Below, in pieces: positions 1 through 7,945 of a stretch of 64,000 nt of DNA. The stretch comes from Streptomyces sp. JJ36 (GTDB lineage: Bacteria > Actinomycetota > Actinomycetes > Streptomycetales > Streptomycetaceae). The position numbers and the translations under genes are program-made. The stretch spans positions 62,001-126,000 of the forward strand of contig NZ_JACYHE010000005.1 in assembly GCF_021696945.1 (NCBI RefSeq). Reading direction: 5' to 3'. Below the pieces are notes generated by a model. That model was given only the letters and a program-made list of their open reading frames with translations, was not told the origin of the DNA and ran no database searches. Position 1 is the first letter of the stretch, and each line of letters begins with the position of its first letter.

Positions 1-1828
1 CCCACTCCAGCAGCCCCAGGAAGGCCCGGTTGAGCAGGGTGCTGTCCGCCGGGCGCAGCGGCCGCTGCGCGCGCAGCAGCGCCTGGCCGTACAGGGACTC
101 GACCGCGGTGCCCGCGAGTTCGGCGTCGGGCAGCCCGGCGATGCGGCGCACCAGCGGGTTGTGGTGGTTGAGCACGAGGCGGGCTCGGGGCGCGGAGCCG
201 CGCAGCGAGCTGAGGATGTCGTTCCACAGCGCGTCGGCGTTCTCCTGTGCGAGGGCGCGGTCGCGCTCCTGCCGGGACTGCCGGTCGTCGAGGTAGAGGG
301 CGGGCACGGCGACCGGCTGGAAGGCGCGCAGCGCGACGTCGCAGTCGAGCGGGTCGAGCCGGGTACGGGCGGTGGCGAGGAAGGAGGCCAGGGCCAGCTC
401 GGCGGAGGGGTCGACCGGGTCGAGCCGGTCGGTCACGGCCCCGGCGTCCAGCTCGGTGACGGTGACGCCGGCCCGGATACGGGGCAGCAGGGCGAGCAGC
501 TCGGCGTCGTAGGCGTAGCCGGCGTTGACCACGCCGAGCCCGTGCGCGGCGGCGATGGGCGCGATCTGCCGGAACTCCTCCACGGTGCGGGTGAAGTGGA
601 TCTCCGGGTGCGCGGCGGCGAACTCCGCGAGGTCGGTGGTGCCGTCGCTGGTCTCGAACGGCAGCCAGGGCAGCATCAGGTCGAGCAGCCCGGTGTCGTG
701 GCGGGCGAGGGACTTCACCCCGAGGTGGTGCACCCGCAGGAAGGCGGCGAGCCGCTCCGGCTCCCCGGCGGCCAGCTCGGCGAGCCACTCCCGGATTCGG
801 GTGCCGAGCGCGTCCCGGACCGCGGCGAGGGTGTCGTCGTCGTAGAGGTTCTCGCGGGAGGCGGTGGGCCGCAGGGTGTCGGTGTCGATCACGGCGCGGA
901 CGAAGAAGGCCCACTCCGGCAGCAGGTTGTCCGCGTGGTCGGTGAGCAGCATGCCCTTGAGGTGCACGCGGTGCCCGGCGCGGTGTGCGGGGCTGGTCGG
1001 CTCGGGCAGCACGTACGCCACCCCGCGCACGCCGGCGACGGGCACGTCCAGGTCGATCGTGTCGAGCGGGGTGAAGCCGAAGACCTCGGCGCAGTGCCCG
1101 GCGAGGGCGACCCGGCGGGCGGCGGGGCTCGGGTGCCGGCGCTCCCACACCGCGGGCCGGTCGGTGACCTCCCGGGGCGTGCCGTCCTCGCCGGCGAAGG
1201 TGATGTCGTACGGCAGCAGGGAACCGAAGTCCCGGGCGAGCTCCTCGACCCGGCCGGGCGCCAGCCACTCCTCGGCGCCGGGGCGTGGCCGGAGCACGAC
1301 CGTGGTGCCGGGCGCGGGGCGCGCCTCGCCGGGCAGGGCCCGCACGGTGTACGACCCGTCGTCCGCGGCCCGCCACTCCACCGGCCCGGCCTCCGGCGTA
1401 CGGGCGGAGCGGGTGATCACGCGGATCTCGCGGGCCACGACGAAGCAGGCGAGCAGGCCGATGCCGAACTGCCCCAGGAACTCCCGGCGGGCGGTCTCCA
1501 GCCCGTGCTCCCCGCCGCGCTTGGAGCTGCGCCCGATGGTGGCGAGCAGGGTGTGCACCTCGTCGGCGGTCAGGCCGATGCCGGTGTCCTCGACGGTGAG
1601 CGCGCCGCCGGCGGCGGTCAGCCGGATGTGGGCCCCGGCCTGCGGGTCGTGGGCGCGGCGGGCCGTGACGGCGTCCACGGCGTTCTGCAGGAGCTCGCGG
1701 ACGTAGACCCGCGGGCTGGAGTAGAGGTGGTGGGAGAGCAGGTCGACCAGGCCGCGGAGATCGACCTGGAAGGAGCGGGCGTCGGCGGGGGTGGCGGCCC
1801 CCGGGCGCGCGCCGGTGGACGACGTCAT
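1..1828 (-). CDS. HSP90-family (HtpG-like) ATPase, 3' end cut by window edge
   Basis: A GHKL-type chaperone ATPase. The N-terminus carries the Bergerat-fold motifs: ELLQNAVDAV near residues 45-54 (the Asn binds Mg-ATP), DTGIGL at 81-86 and GQFGIGLLA at 119-127. The ATG at 1828 is the first start in a frame that stays open to the window edge, 609 codons later. The visible end (FLGLLEW) looks close to the natural C-terminus of the roughly 610-620 aa actinobacterial 'HSP90 family protein', so little is missing. The C-terminal half diverges from E. coli HtpG, which is usual for this group. The gene is transcribed away from the HAD gene at 2117; the 288-bp gap should hold both promoters. Confidence 0.85.
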   Translation of the reverse strand, partial: MTSSTGARPGAATPADARSFQVDLRGLVDLLSHHLYSSPRVYVRELLQNAVDAVTARRAHDPQAGAHIRLTAAGGALTVEDTGIGLTADEVHTLLATIGRSSKRGGEHGLETARREFLGQFGIGLLACFVVAREIRVITRSARTPEAGPVEWRAADDGSYTVRALPGEARPAPGTTVVLRPRPGAEEWLAPGRVEELARDFGSLLPYDITFAGEDGTPREVTDRPAVWERRHPSPAARRVALAGHCAEVFGFTPLDTIDLDVPVAGVRGVAYVLPEPTSPAHRAGHRVHLKGMLLTDHADNLLPEWAFFVRAVIDTDTLRPTASRENLYDDDTLAAVRDALGTRIREWLAELAAGEPERLAAFLRVHHLGVKSLARHDTGLLDLMLPWLPFETSDGTTDLAEFAAAHPEIHFTRTVEEFRQIAPIAAAHGLGVVNAGYAYDAELLALLPRIRAGVTVTELDAGAVTDRLDPVDPSAELALASFLATARTRLDPLDCDVALRAFQPVAVPALYLDDRQSRQERDRALAQENADALWNDILSSLRGSAPRARLVLNHHNPLVRRIAGLPDAELAGTAVESLYGQALLRAQRPLRPADSTLLNRAFLGLLEW

Positions 1829-2116
1829 GACGGATCACCTCGCGTACGCGAACACAGTGGTGGCTGAACGATCGCGAGGCTGTCCCCCCTCACGGATCGC
1901 GAAGTGCCTCACAGCGTAGGGCGGGCCACCGACAGAACTCCCGTGGTTTTCGCCCGCGGCGGGAACCGCTCCCGCGGGGGAGCGAACGGAAGCGGGTCCG
2001 TCCCGCCGGCCCGGGAGCGGAGCTCCGTCCCGCCGGCCCGGGAGAAACGGTCGCCGGGCTCATACGGGCGACCCCTTGCACGCCTGTGCGGAAAAATGCG
2101 CGAGGATGTGTGCGTG
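1829..2116. promoter_or_regulatory. divergent promoter gap with TCGCGA palindromes and a 21-bp direct repeat
   Basis: This gap separates the divergent HSP90-like and HAD genes. On the HSP90 side it has a perfect 12-bp palindrome, TCGCGTACGCGA, at 1840-1851, plus two further TCGCGA copies at 1872-1877 and 1897-1902. On the HAD side a 21-bp exact direct repeat lies at 1997-2017 and 2024-2044 (TCCGTCCCGCCGG followed by CCCGGGAG). I see no convincing -10/-35 pair. Their role as regulator sites is inference. Confidence 0.35.
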
Positions 2117-2992
2117 ATGCATCCTGCCGCGCACCGCGCCTCCGTCCCCGGGTCCCGCACCCTTCCCCGGCTGATCGCCACCGACCTCGACGGCACGCTC
2201 CTGCGGGACGACAAGTCCGTCTCCGACCGCACGGTGGTGGCGCTGGCGGCGGCGGAGGAGGCGGGCGTCGAGGTCTTCTTCGTGACCGGGCGCCCCGCGC
2301 GCTGGATGGGCGTGGTCAGCGACCACGTGCACGGACACGGCCTGGCGATCTGCGCGAACGGCGCGGCGGTGGTGGACCTGCACCGCGGGCGGCGGATGGT
2401 GCGGGTCCGCGATCTGGCGACGGAGGTCGCGCTGCACGTGGTGGAGACGCTGCGGGAGGCCGCGCCGGGGGTGAGCTTCGCGGTGGAGCGGACGGGCGGC
2501 ATCCACTACGAGCCGGAGTACCCGCCGTTCCACCTGGACCCCGGGGCGGTGGTGGCGACGGCCGAGAAGCTGCTGTCGGAGTCCGGCGCGGACGGGGCGG
2601 GGAAACCTTTCGCCCGGCAGCCGGTGCTGAAGCTGCTCGCGCACCACCCGTCGCTCGAACCGGACGCCTTCCTCACCCTCGGGCGGGTCGCCGCGGGCCA
2701 CCATGCGGAGTTCACCCGGTCCAGCCCCTCCGCGCTGCTGGAGATCAGCGGCCACGGCGTGAGCAAGGCGAGCACCCTGGCGCTGTGCTGCGCGGAGCGC
2801 GGCATCTCGGCGGACGAGGTGGTCGCCTTCGGTGACATGCCCAACGATCTGGAGATGCTGGGCTGGGCCGGCACCTCCTACGCGATGGCCAACGCGCACG
2901 CCGAGGTGCTGGCGGCGACGACGCACCGGACGGGGTCGAACGAGGAGGACGGGGTCGCCGCGGTGATCGAGCGGCTGCTGGCCCGGGCCTGA
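2117..2992 (+). CDS. HAD-superfamily (Cof-type) phosphatase
   Basis: 291 aa. HAD motif I is DLDGTLL with nucleophile D23 and general acid/base D25. HAD motif IV is GDMPNDLEML near residue 237, which coordinates Mg2+. The long cap inserted between them is the C2-type cap of Cof/YbiV-like sugar-phosphate or nucleotide phosphatases; the substrate cannot be told from sequence. ATG 2117 is chosen because the family usually begins 15-20 residues before motif I. The upstream in-frame extension to 1904 is low complexity and runs through the direct repeat. GTG codons at 2108 and 2114 are alternatives. The stop is 3 bp from the convergent end of cydDC. Confidence 0.85.
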   Translation: MHPAAHRASVPGSRTLPRLIATDLDGTLLRDDKSVSDRTVVALAAAEEAGVEVFFVTGRPARWMGVVSDHVHGHGLAICANGAAVVDLHRGRRMVRVRDLATEVALHVVETLREAAPGVSFAVERTGGIHYEPEYPPFHLDPGAVVATAEKLLSESGADGAGKPFARQPVLKLLAHHPSLEPDAFLTLGRVAAGHHAEFTRSSPSALLEISGHGVSKASTLALCCAERGISADEVVAFGDMPNDLEMLGWAGTSYAMANAHAEVLAATTHRTGSNEEDGVAAVIERLLARA

Positions 2993-2995
2993 CCT

Positions 2996-5900
2996 TCAGC
3001 GGCGCCCACCCGGCACCGCCGCCGCCCCGGCGGACGGCGCGGACGGCGCGGACGAGCCTGGCACTCCGGACGCCCCGGTGCCCCCGTGCCCGGCGGACAG
3101 CACGGCCGGCCCGGACGGCCCGGCCTCCCCACCACGCCCGGCGCCCCCGTGCCCGGTGGTCTCCCTGCCGACCGCCAGGGCGTCGGCCGCCCGCTCCCGG
3201 TCCAGCAGCCGCCGGAACGGGCCGTCCGGGGTCGCCGCGAGCCGGGCGAACGGCCCGCGCTCGACCGTCCGGCCGCCGTCCAGGACCAGCACCTCGTCCA
3301 CGTCCGTCAGCCCCTGCAGCCGGTGGGTGACGAGTACGGTCGTACGGTCCCCGGCGGCGGCCAGCAGGTCGGCGGTGAGCGCGTCCGCGGTCGGGGCGTC
3401 GAGGTGCTCGGCGGGTTCGTCGAGCAGCAGCACGGGGAAGTCCGCGAGCAACGCGCGGGCCAGGGCGAGGCGCTGCCGCTGCCCGCCGGAGAGGCGGCAG
3501 CCGTGCTCGCCGACGAGCGTGTCCAGACCGTGCGGCAGCGTGGCCACCCAGGCGTCCAGCCGGGCGGCGGCCAGCGCGGCGTGCAGCTCGGCGTCGCCGG
3601 CGCCGGGCCGGGCGAGCCTCAGGTTCTCGCGGAGCGAGCTGTCGAAGAGGTGGGCGTCCTGCGCGCAGAGGCCGACGAGGCGCCGGACCGCGTCCGGGTC
3701 GGCGGCGGTGGCGTCCGTACGGCGGCCCGCGGCCGCCAGGTGGTAGCTCCCGGACGCGGGGTCGAGGAAGCGGAGCAGCACCTGGGCCAGGGTGGTCTTG
3801 CCAGAGCCGGAGGTGCCGACGACGGCGACCCGGCGCCCGGGGGTGAGGGTGAGGTCGAAGGCGGTCAGCGCCGGCCGGGGTGCGCCCGGGTACCGGGCGG
3901 TGATCCCGGCCAGTTCGACCGTGACCCGGGGTTCCGGGCCGGGCACGCCGGGCTGGCGGCCGGGTTCTCCCGCGCGGTCCGGAGCGGGCACCGGAAGCGG
4001 CGCGGCCGCGCCGGGCCCGGGTTCCCGCACCGGCGCGGGGGCGTCGAGGATCTCGTAGACCCGTTGCGCTGAGCGGCGGGTGCGCTGCCGGTGCTGGGCG
4101 GCCTGCGGCAACCCGGTGACGGCCTCGAAGGCGGCGAGCGGCGTGAGGACGACGACCGCGAGCAGCACGCCGTCCAGCCGTCCCGCGGCCACGGCTGCGG
4201 CGCCCGCACCGCCGGCGGCGGTCACGGTGACGCCGGTGACCAGGGCGTTCAGGCCGGCCGCCAGTCCGGTACGGGAGGCCGTGCGGGCGGCGAGCCGGGT
4301 GAGCTCCGCGTCGGCGTCCCGTACCGCGTCGAGCCGGGCGGGCAGGGCGCCGGCGACGGTGAGTTCGCCGGTGCCGCCGAGCAGGTCGACCGTACGGGTG
4401 GCCAGGGCACCCCGTGCCGGGGCGAGGCGCCGCTCGGTGCGGCCGGAGAGCGCGGCGGTCAGGGCGGGTACCGCGATCCCGGCGGCGGCCAGGCCCAGCG
4501 CGAGCGCCAGGCCGGCCGCGGGCAGCAGCGCGGTGGTGAGGCCGACGGCGGCCAGGGAGACCGCGGCGGCGGTGGCGACGGGCAGCAGCCAGCGCAGGAG
4601 GTAGTCCTGGAGCGCGTCGACGTCGGCGACCAGCCGGGAGAGCAGGTCGCCGCGGCGGGTGTGCCGCAGCCCGGCGGGGGCGAGCCGTTCCAGCCGCCGG
4701 TGGACGGCGACCCGCAGCCCGGCGAGCAGCCGCAGGGCGGCGTCGTGCGCGACCAGACGTTCGGCGTAGCGGAAGACGGCCCGGCCGATGCCGAAGGCGC
4801 GGGTCGCGGTGACGGCGACCATCAGGTAGAGGACGGGCGGCTGCTGGGAGGCGCGGGAGATCAGCCAGCCGGAGGTCGCCATCAGCCCGACGGCGCTGCC
4901 CAGTGCCAGGGTGCCGAGGAGCAGGGCGAGGGCGAAGCGCGCGCGGAGCGGGCGGGCCAGGGCGCGCACCCGCGCGAGGGCGGCGTCCGGCGCGCGCCGC
5001 CCGTGCGGCCCACGCCCCGTGTCACCGGGCTCCAGGTCACCGGGCTCCGGAGCCGCCGGCTCCCGGGCCCCGGCGTTCGCGGGCTCCGGGGGCGCGCCCC
5101 CGGCCCTGTCGGTCGGCACACCCGTCGTCCCCGACGCGGCAGCCTCGCACCCGGCCGGTGTGGCTGCCGGGTCGCCGGCACGGGCAGGCACCGCGGCCGC
5201 CGCGCCCTCCGGCCGCCTGCCCGCAGTCGCCGCCGGCTGCACCACGGCAGATCCCACGGCCCCCCGTCCCGGGCCGGGCGGAACGCCCCCGCCAGGCACG
5301 ACGTGCCCGGCAGCGCCGCCCCCGGCGGCCTCCGGCTCCGCGGGCGCGGGGAGGCGCACCACGCGGTCGGCGAGGGCGAGCAGGGCGGGGCGGTGAGCGA
5401 TGAGCAGCACCGTGCGGCCTTCCGCGAGGGTGCGGAGGGAGTCGACGAGCGCGGCCTCGGTCTCGTTGTCCAGGGCGGCGGTGGGCTCGTCCAGCAGCAC
5501 GTACGGCCGGTCGGCGAGGAAGGCGCGGGCGAGGGCGACGCGCCGGCGCTGCCCGGCGGAGAGCCCGGCGCCCTGCTCGCCCAGCTCCAGGCCGGGGTCG
5601 AGCTCGGCGGCGGAGGCGGCGGCGAGGGCCCGGGCGACCTCGGCGTCGGTGGCGGAGGGCCGCGGCAGCCGCACGTTGTCGGCGATGGTCCCGGCGACGA
5701 GGTGCGGATGCTGCGGAACCCAGATGAGCTGCGCGTGCCATCCGGCCGGGTCGATGCCCGTGAGGTCGGCACCGTCCAGCAGGACGCGCCCGGTGGTGGG
5801 CCGGATCAGGCCGAGGGCGGTGTGCAGCAGCGTCGACTTGCCGGCCCCGGAGGGGCCGACGAGGGCGACGGTCTCCCCGGGGGTCAGGGTGAGGGTGGTC

Positions 5901-6937
5901 GGGGGCAGCGAGTCGGTGTCCCGGCCGGGGTGGCGTACGGCGACCCGGTCGAGGGCGAGGACGGGCCGGCGGGGCGCGGGGGCGGTCCCGGTGGGCGGGA
6001 GGGGCGCCTCGAGGGTGCGGAAGACCTGGTCGGCGGCGGCGAGTCCCTCGGCGGCGGCGTGGTAGTGGGTGCCGACCTGGCGGAGCGGCAGATACGCCTC
6101 GGGGGCGAGGACGAGCACCAGCAGCCCGGTGGCGAGGTCGAGGTCGCCGTGCACCAGGCGCATGCCGATGCCGACGGCGACCAGGGCCACGGAGAGGGTG
6201 GCGAGCAGTTCCAGCGCGAAGGAGGAGAGGAAGGCGATCCGCAGGGTGCGCAGGGTGGCGCGGCGGTAGTCGGCGGTGAGGGCACGGATGTTCTCCGCCT
6301 GGGCCTTGGCGCGGCCGAACACCTTGAGCGTGGGCAGTCCGGCGACCACGTCCAGGAAGTGGTGGGAGAGGCGGGAGAGCAGCAGCCACTGCCGGTCCGT
6401 GCGCGCCTGGGTGGCCCAGCCGATCAGGGCCATGAAGAGCGGGATGAGCGGGAGGGTGACGGCGATGGTGAGCGCCGCGATCCAGTCGGCGGTGACGATA
6501 CGGGCGAGGATCACCGGCGGGACGACGACGGCGAGGCCGAGCTGCGGCAGATAGCGGGCGAAGTAGTCGTCGAGGGCGTCGATGCCGCGGGTGGCGAGGG
6601 TGGCCAGCTCTCCGGTGCGGACGGTCCCGGCACCGGGCGCGGTGGCGTGCCGGAGCAGCCGCAGCCGCAGCTCCGACTTCACGGCCGCACTGGTCCGGTG
6701 CGCGGCCAGTTCGGTGAGCCAGGCGATGACGGCGCGACCGGCCGCGGTGGCGGCCAGCAGCCCCAGCGCGGGGTACGCGATCTCGCCGTGCGGGAAGGCC
6801 CGTACGACGACCTCGACGAGGAGCATCGCCTGGGCGACGGTGAGGGCGGCACCGGCCAGCCCGAGGGCCACGCTCGCGAGCAGGAAGGCGCGGGTGGCCC
6901 GGGCGTACCGGAGCAGGCGGGGGTCGACGGGTTTCAC
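2996..6937 (-). CDS. cydDC: fused CydD-CydC ABC exporter for cytochrome bd assembly
   Basis: 1313 aa, a head-to-tail fusion of the two half-transporters CydD and CydC. CydDC exports glutathione/cysteine-type thiols and is needed for cytochrome bd maturation. The first half has six-helix membrane segments, Walker A GPSGAGKST (K367), signature LSAGQ (second Gly replaced by Ala) and Walker B VLLDEP. A roughly 100-residue Ala/Pro/Gly linker (about 545-650) follows. The second half has Walker A GTSGSGKTT (K1047), signature LSGGQ and Walker B LLLDEP, then a low-complexity tail. The GTG start at 6937 lies inside a parS palindrome, 8 bp after the cydB stop. A longer upstream frame exists but reads antisense through cydB as low-complexity Arg/Pro sequence, so it is not used. 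Confidence 0.92.
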   Translation of the reverse strand: MKPVDPRLLRYARATRAFLLASVALGLAGAALTVAQAMLLVEVVVRAFPHGEIAYPALGLLAATAAGRAVIAWLTELAAHRTSAAVKSELRLRLLRHATAPGAGTVRTGELATLATRGIDALDDYFARYLPQLGLAVVVPPVILARIVTADWIAALTIAVTLPLIPLFMALIGWATQARTDRQWLLLSRLSHHFLDVVAGLPTLKVFGRAKAQAENIRALTADYRRATLRTLRIAFLSSFALELLATLSVALVAVGIGMRLVHGDLDLATGLLVLVLAPEAYLPLRQVGTHYHAAAEGLAAADQVFRTLEAPLPPTGTAPAPRRPVLALDRVAVRHPGRDTDSLPPTTLTLTPGETVALVGPSGAGKSTLLHTALGLIRPTTGRVLLDGADLTGIDPAGWHAQLIWVPQHPHLVAGTIADNVRLPRPSATDAEVARALAAASAAELDPGLELGEQGAGLSAGQRRRVALARAFLADRPYVLLDEPTAALDNETEAALVDSLRTLAEGRTVLLIAHRPALLALADRVVRLPAPAEPEAAGGGAAGHVVPGGGVPPGPGRGAVGSAVVQPAATAGRRPEGAAAAVPARAGDPAATPAGCEAAASGTTGVPTDRAGGAPPEPANAGAREPAAPEPGDLEPGDTGRGPHGRRAPDAALARVRALARPLRARFALALLLGTLALGSAVGLMATSGWLISRASQQPPVLYLMVAVTATRAFGIGRAVFRYAERLVAHDAALRLLAGLRVAVHRRLERLAPAGLRHTRRGDLLSRLVADVDALQDYLLRWLLPVATAAAVSLAAVGLTTALLPAAGLALALGLAAAGIAVPALTAALSGRTERRLAPARGALATRTVDLLGGTGELTVAGALPARLDAVRDADAELTRLAARTASRTGLAAGLNALVTGVTVTAAGGAGAAAVAAGRLDGVLLAVVVLTPLAAFEAVTGLPQAAQHRQRTRRSAQRVYEILDAPAPVREPGPGAAAPLPVPAPDRAGEPGRQPGVPGPEPRVTVELAGITARYPGAPRPALTAFDLTLTPGRRVAVVGTSGSGKTTLAQVLLRFLDPASGSYHLAAAGRRTDATAADPDAVRRLVGLCAQDAHLFDSSLRENLRLARPGAGDAELHAALAAARLDAWVATLPHGLDTLVGEHGCRLSGGQRQRLALARALLADFPVLLLDEPAEHLDAPTADALTADLLAAAGDRTTVLVTHRLQGLTDVDEVLVLDGGRTVERGPFARLAATPDGPFRRLLDRERAADALAVGRETTGHGGAGRGGEAGPSGPAVLSAGHGGTGASGVPGSSAPSAPSAGAAAVPGGRR

Positions 6938-6944
6938 GTGAAAC
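6931..6944. promoter_or_regulatory. parS site 1 (ParB-binding), spanning the cydDC start
   Basis: GTTTCACGTGAAAC is a perfect 14-bp palindrome identical to the core of the Streptomyces/Bacillus parS consensus. ParB loads here for origin segregation. The site occupies the 8-bp cydB-cydDC junction and the first codons of cydDC; its central CAC (minus-strand GTG) is the proposed start codon. Identical copies lie at 57193 and 59282. Confidence 0.88.
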
Positions 6945-6945
6945 C

Positions 6946-7932
6946 TCAGGGGGCGAGGTGCCGGGTGCCGATGCGCTTGCGGAAGACCCAGTAGGTCCAG
7001 CCCTGGTAGAGCAGGACCAGCGGGGTGGCGAACAGCGCCATCCAGGTCATGATCTTCAGCGTGTACGGGCTGGAGGCGGAGCCCTCGACGGTCAGGCTCC
7101 ACGCGGGGTCGAGCGTGGACGGCATGACGTCCGGGAAGAGCGCGACGAAGAGCGTGGCGGTCAGCGCGACCACCGCGGCCCCGGAGGCGGCGAAGGCCCG
7201 GCCCTCCCGGCCTCGGCGGTTGGCGGCGAGCGCCCCGAGCAGGGCCAGGACGGCGACGGCGGTGGTGCCCAGCGTCACCGCGTCCTCCACGGTCCACAGC
7301 AGGAAGGCGGCGACCAGCCCGGTGGTGAGCACCCCGAGGGTGCGGGCCAGCCGGCGGGCGCGGCGCCGGATGTCCCCGACGGTCTTCAGGGCCGTGAAGA
7401 CCGCGCCGTGGAAGGTGAAGAGGGCGAGGGTGGTCGCCCCGCCGAGCAGCGCGTACGGGGTGAGCAGGTCGAGGACGCCGCCGGTGTACTCCTTCCCGGC
7501 GTCGATGGCCACGCCGTGCACGAGGTTGGCGAAGGCCACGCCCCAGAGGACCGCGGGGAGCAGAGAGCACCAGAAGACGGCCTGCTCCCACCGGCGCTGC
7601 CACTGCTCGCCGGAGCGCTTGGCCCGGTACTCGAAGGCGACACCGCGCACGATCAGGCAGACCAGGATGAGCAGCAGCGGCAGGTAGAAGCCGGAGAAGA
7701 GGGTGGCGTACCAGTCGGGGAAGGCGGCGAAGGTGGCACCGCCCGCGGTGAGCAGCCAGACCTCGTTGCCGTCCCAGACGGGGCCGATGGTGTTGATGAG
7801 CACCCGCCGCTCGGCCCGGTCGCGGGCGAGGAGCCGGGTGAGGACGCCGACGCCGAAGTCGAAGCCCTCCAGGAAGAAGTAGCCGGTCCACAGGACGGCG
7901 ATGAGGACGAACCAGAGGTCGTGGAGTGCCAT
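6946..7932 (-). CDS. cydB: cytochrome bd ubiquinol/menaquinol oxidase subunit II
   Basis: 328 aa, all-helical membrane protein. The N-terminus ALHDLWFVLIAVLWTGYFFLEGFDFGVG is the hallmark of CydB, with the conserved GFDFG motif. About eight or nine hydrophobic segments follow, including IGPVWDGNEVWLL near residue 50. CydB pairs with CydA to form the low-proton-pumping terminal oxidase with high oxygen affinity. The ATG at 7932 is 13 bp downstream of the cydA stop, and the cydDC start follows 8 bp after its own stop, so one cydA-cydB-cydDC transcript is expected. Confidence 0.95.
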   Translation of the reverse strand: MALHDLWFVLIAVLWTGYFFLEGFDFGVGVLTRLLARDRAERRVLINTIGPVWDGNEVWLLTAGGATFAAFPDWYATLFSGFYLPLLLILVCLIVRGVAFEYRAKRSGEQWQRRWEQAVFWCSLLPAVLWGVAFANLVHGVAIDAGKEYTGGVLDLLTPYALLGGATTLALFTFHGAVFTALKTVGDIRRRARRLARTLGVLTTGLVAAFLLWTVEDAVTLGTTAVAVLALLGALAANRRGREGRAFAASGAAVVALTATLFVALFPDVMPSTLDPAWSLTVEGSASSPYTLKIMTWMALFATPLVLLYQGWTYWVFRKRIGTRHLAP

Positions 7933-7945
7933 CGCGCGGTCCCTC

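Noticed and set aside
161-1867. Long plus-strand open frame of 568 codons opposite the HSP90-like gene
   Set aside because: Composition is Gly/Val/Glu-rich with no domain, which is the typical antisense shadow of a high-GC gene; the minus strand carries clear GHKL motifs.
4091-6994. Plus-strand open frame of 967 codons opposite cydDC
   Set aside because: Low-complexity Gly/Glu/Gln-rich antisense reading; cydDC on the other strand has both Walker/signature sets.
2996-7891. A single 1631-codon frame joining the cydB region to cydDC
   Set aside because: The extra ~320 codons read antisense-like through cydB as Arg/Pro sequence; the real cydDC start is the GTG at 6937.
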